The notes beneath the pieces were generated by a model that had not been told where the DNA came from, ran no database searches, and saw nothing but the letters and a program-made list of their open reading frames with translations. Made by a program: the position numbers and the translations under genes. 9,282 bases of DNA from Holosporaceae bacterium (GTDB lineage Bacteria; Pseudomonadota; Alphaproteobacteria; UBA3830): positions 1 to 9,282 of the forward strand of contig JAITRK010000060.1 of NCBI GenBank assembly GCA_031288435.1. The letters are read 5' to 3'. Shown here piece after piece: positions 7,268 to 9,282 of the stretch (positions are counted from its first letter, which is position 1; each line of letters starts with the position of its first letter).

Positions 7268-7804
7268 ATGAAATTTCTAACTCAAAAACTACAGCTAAAG
7301 TCTCTGAGCGAAACCGGAGAGATTTCCGGATACGCCAGCGTATTCGATCTTGTGGATGGCTGCAACGACAGTGTCCAAAAGGGAGCGTTTGAAAACTCCA
7401 TAAATAAATTCAAAAATGGGAAAAAGCCCAAACTATTGTGGCAACACGATGTGAATTTCCCCATCGGAATAATAACCGATCTGCGTGAGGACGATTATGG
7501 TTTGCTGGCGACGGGACGCCTGCTATTCGAAATCCCAAAGGCAAAGGAGGTGTATTTGCTGCTAAAAAATAAGGCGGTGGACGGATTTTCCATAGGATAC
7601 AGGGTAGGGGACGGCTATTACAACGGTGGCGTCCATTATCTAACAGACGTGGATCTGGTAGAAATATCCATAGTGACGTTTCCCGCCTGCGCAGAAGCCG
7701 TGGTCGATCACGTAAAGGCAGTTGATCTTCAGAATGCCGCCTGCGTTACGGCGCTGAAAAATATTTCTCGCAAATTAAATAACTTTATGAAAGGGACAAT
7801 GTGA
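7268..7804 (+). CDS. HK97-family prohead (capsid maturation) protease
   Basis: This 178-residue protein belongs to the HK97 prohead protease family (Peptidase_S78/U35), which cuts the N-terminal delta domain off the major capsid protein during head maturation. The motifs are in order: GYASVFDLVDGCNDSVQKGAF (around 21-41), LLWQHD with His60, GFSIGYR with Ser108, and DLVEISIVTFPA with Glu132. His60 and Ser108 are the expected catalytic residues of this herpesvirus-protease-like fold. The AGGAAA ribosome binding site (7257-7262) is 5 nt from ATG and overlaps the portal stop. The capsid gene starts one base after this stop, so the three genes are probably translated from one mRNA. In the Rhodobacter GTA a small ORF lies between portal and protease; here none does. 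The protein looks complete and active. Confidence 0.93.
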   Translation: MKFLTQKLQLKSLSETGEISGYASVFDLVDGCNDSVQKGAFENSINKFKNGKKPKLLWQHDVNFPIGIITDLREDDYGLLATGRLLFEIPKAKEVYLLLKNKAVDGFSIGYRVGDGYYNGGVHYLTDVDLVEISIVTFPACAEAVVDHVKAVDLQNAACVTALKNISRKLNNFMKGTM

Positions 7805-7805
7805 A

Positions 7806-8927
7806 ATGAACATAGATTTCCAAGAAACAATCAATGAATTAAATAACAATATAGAATGTTTTATAAAAAATAACGCCATGGAGCTAAACGAAATAAAGGC
7901 AAAAATAATGAAAAAAGAAAACGGTTCGTCGCTACCGTTGTCCAAAAATTTGGATGGCGACGCATATCAAAAGTCGGATTTTTCTGATTTTATAAGAACC
8001 GGCTCGGACGCGTTCCTGAAAAAATCTCTGAATGAAAAGGTCGGGAAAGAAGGCGGCTATCTCGTTCCGGCTCCGATAGTAATGCAGATAAAGGATAGAT
8101 TAAAATATCTTTCGCCCATGCGATCGATAGCGAAAATTATCACAATATCCACCAATTCCATCGATATATTGGCGAACTCAAAAATACCGGAGGCCGGTTG
8201 GGTTGCTGCCAATAGCGACCAAAGGGGCGAAACCACATCTCCGGAAATAAACAAGATGAAGATTCAGGTTCATGAAATCTACGCAAAGCCAAAGGCCAGT
8301 CAACGATTGCTGGACGATTCTGAGATAAACGTCGAGAAATGGCTAATCAATCGCATAGCCGAAAAAATTGCGGCGTTGGAAAATGCAGCCTTTGTAAATG
8401 GAGACGGAACAGATAAACCAAAAGGATTCCTAAAATACGAATCCGAGGAGTCAGCCGTTCGTGAGTTTGGTAAGCTGCAACATTTTTGTACCGGAGCCAA
8501 CGGCAAATTTGTCGATTGTACCAGCGCCATGGACATTCTGGTGGATGTCATTGCTTCGCTTCAGCCGATTTACATAAAAAACGCCAAATGGCTTATGTCT
8601 AGATCGGCCTTTGGCGAAATTCGGAAGTTAAAAAATTCCGACGGCGTATGCCTGTGGCAATCGGCGCTGTCCGCATCCACTCCGTCAACGCTGCTTGGAT
8701 ATCCGGTTGTGATAGATGACGATATGCCAAAGTTGGAGGCGGGGTCTGTTTCGGTGGCGTTCGGTGATTTTTCCTGCGGATACCAAATAGTCGATCGTCA
8801 GGAGCTAAAAATATTGAGGGATCCATACACCTCTAAGCCATTTGTGGAATTTTATGCCAGTAAACGCACAGGAGGAGCCGTTGTGGACTTTGACGCCATA
8901 AAACTTCTCAAATTTTCTGAGCACTAG
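7806..8927 (+). CDS. HK97-fold major capsid protein
   Basis: This 373-residue protein is a major capsid protein of the HK97 fold, which builds the icosahedral shell. The first 40 residues or so are charged and probably helical (ETINELNNNIECFIKNNAM and on), like the delta scaffolding domain removed by the protease. The mature body begins near GGYLVPAPIV (83-92), followed by LSPMRSIAKI, AGWVAANSD, the E-loop/P-domain segment KPKASQRLLDDSEINVEKWL, and NGDGTDKPKGFL (198-209). The C-terminus ends with the family-typical KRTGGAVVDFDAIKLLKF. NGDGxxKPKGFL together with SQRLLDD is strongly reminiscent of alphaproteobacterial GTA and related phage capsids. The delta region is short compared with HK97 (about 100 residues there), and the exact cleavage site cannot be read from sequence. 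The gene is intact and follows the protease by one base; AAGGG lies 10 nt upstream of ATG. Confidence 0.95.
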   Translation: MNIDFQETINELNNNIECFIKNNAMELNEIKAKIMKKENGSSLPLSKNLDGDAYQKSDFSDFIRTGSDAFLKKSLNEKVGKEGGYLVPAPIVMQIKDRLKYLSPMRSIAKIITISTNSIDILANSKIPEAGWVAANSDQRGETTSPEINKMKIQVHEIYAKPKASQRLLDDSEINVEKWLINRIAEKIAALENAAFVNGDGTDKPKGFLKYESEESAVREFGKLQHFCTGANGKFVDCTSAMDILVDVIASLQPIYIKNAKWLMSRSAFGEIRKLKNSDGVCLWQSALSASTPSTLLGYPVVIDDDMPKLEAGSVSVAFGDFSCGYQIVDRQELKILRDPYTSKPFVEFYASKRTGGAVVDFDAIKLLKFSEH

Positions 8928-8952
8928 CGTGGCAAGATTTTTTTCTTGAATA

Positions 8953-8976
8953 AAACGGCGCCGACCGTTTGGCGCC
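8953..8976 (+). promoter_or_regulatory. Two mutually exclusive hairpins between capsid and connector genes
   Basis: AAACGG (8953-8958) pairs with CCGTTT (8965-8970) around a 6-nt loop. The overlapping GGCGCC (8957-8962) can instead pair with a second GGCGCC (8971-8976) around an 8-nt loop. Both stems share bases 8957-8958, so they cannot form together. No T-run follows, so this is not a classic terminator. It lies in the only sizeable gap of the head module (8928-9013), flanked by CTAGC (8924-8928) and GCTAG (8978-8982), which could also pair. A role in limiting expression after the capsid gene or in mRNA processing is inference. Confidence 0.4.
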
Positions 8977-9013
8977 TGCTAGATTGTGCCATAAAAAATG
9001 AAAGGAAATGAAA

Positions 9014-9282
9014 ATGAATCTCTACCTACTAAAACCGCCGGAAAAAGAAATGGTCTCGCTGGAAGAAGGAAAAAATTATCTGAGAGTAGATCACGATTTC
9101 GACGACAGTTGTCTGACAAGTTTGATTAGATCAACCAGGGAAGCTTTGGAAACGGTGATACAAAAGTCCGTGCTGCGACAGACCTGGAAATATGTTATCA
9201 GCGGCGATTTTTTTCTGCGAGAAAAATACGCTAGTTTCTGTGGAAATACCATAATAATTCCGCTTCCCAGGCCACCGCTGAT
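9014..9282 (+). CDS. Head-tail connector protein, gp6-like (partial, runs off window)
   Basis: The first 89 codons of a phage gp6-like head-tail connector protein (Phage_connect_1 type) are visible. In HK97 and GTAs this protein forms the ring below the portal that joins head and tail. The visible part starts MNLYLLKPPEKEMVSLEEGKN, then YLRVDHDFDDSCLTSLIRST, the characteristic 'L-R-V-D-x-D-x-x-D-x-x-L' helix pair, then ALETVIQKSVLRQTWKYVI, ending in a proline-rich IIIPLPRPPL stretch typical of the family. The C-terminus lies outside the window. ATG 9014 is chosen because AAGGAA (9002-9007) is 6 nt upstream; ATG 9008, in frame, is an alternative that adds two residues. Its position right after the capsid gene matches the canonical portal-protease-capsid-connector order. 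Confidence 0.85.
   Translation, partial: MNLYLLKPPEKEMVSLEEGKNYLRVDHDFDDSCLTSLIRSTREALETVIQKSVLRQTWKYVISGDFFLREKYASFCGNTIIIPLPRPPL

Noticed and set aside
8933..8948. CAAGA/TCTTG hairpin with a T-loop as a terminator
   Set aside because: The T residues lie in the loop, not after the stem, and the stem is only 5 bp.

Overview
The window looks like a chromosomal stretch of an alphaproteobacterium, probably a host-associated or intracellular lineage (Holosporales- or Rickettsiales-like). This is inferred from the mixture of genes: an MJ0042 zinc-ribbon/DUF3426-like membrane protein next to ftsK and lolA, an RpoH-type sigma factor, a patatin-like phospholipase, and a head module that resembles alphaproteobacterial gene transfer agents (GTAs) and HK97-type prophages. 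The sequence is moderately AT-rich, with many ATA, AGA and AAA codons. The species cannot be named from the sequence alone.

Layout. (1) 1-1107, plus strand: a patatin-like phospholipase with an intact Ser-Asp dyad; its true start may lie left of the window. (2) 1154-1471, minus strand: rpoZ, the RNA polymerase omega subunit, convergent with the patatin gene. A good sigma70-type promoter lies upstream of it in a 131-bp divergent gap. (3) 1603-5949, plus strand: a tight run of four cellular genes, namely the zinc-ribbon membrane protein, ftsK, lolA and rpoH. Spacings are 21 bp, a 4-bp overlap and 10 bp, so this is probably one operon joining chromosome segregation and division, lipoprotein transport to the outer membrane, and heat-shock transcription. 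(4) 5950-6097: a 148-bp gap with a small hairpin, a 10-A run and a strong ribosome binding site, but no clear terminator. (5) 6098 to the window end, plus strand: a phage or GTA head module in canonical order: HK97 portal, prohead protease, HK97-fold major capsid protein, then the start of a gp6-like head-tail connector cut by the window edge.

In the head module, the portal would form the DNA entry vertex, the protease would mature the prohead, the capsid protein would form the shell, and the connector would join head to tail. All visible genes are intact. The large terminase gene normally found just upstream of the portal is absent here; rpoH takes that position. No integrase, repressor, lysis gene or att site is visible. 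I found no wholly new gene family. The points most worth a second look are the terminase-less head module abutting rpoH, the competing hairpins between capsid and connector, and the unresolved start and role of the patatin protein.
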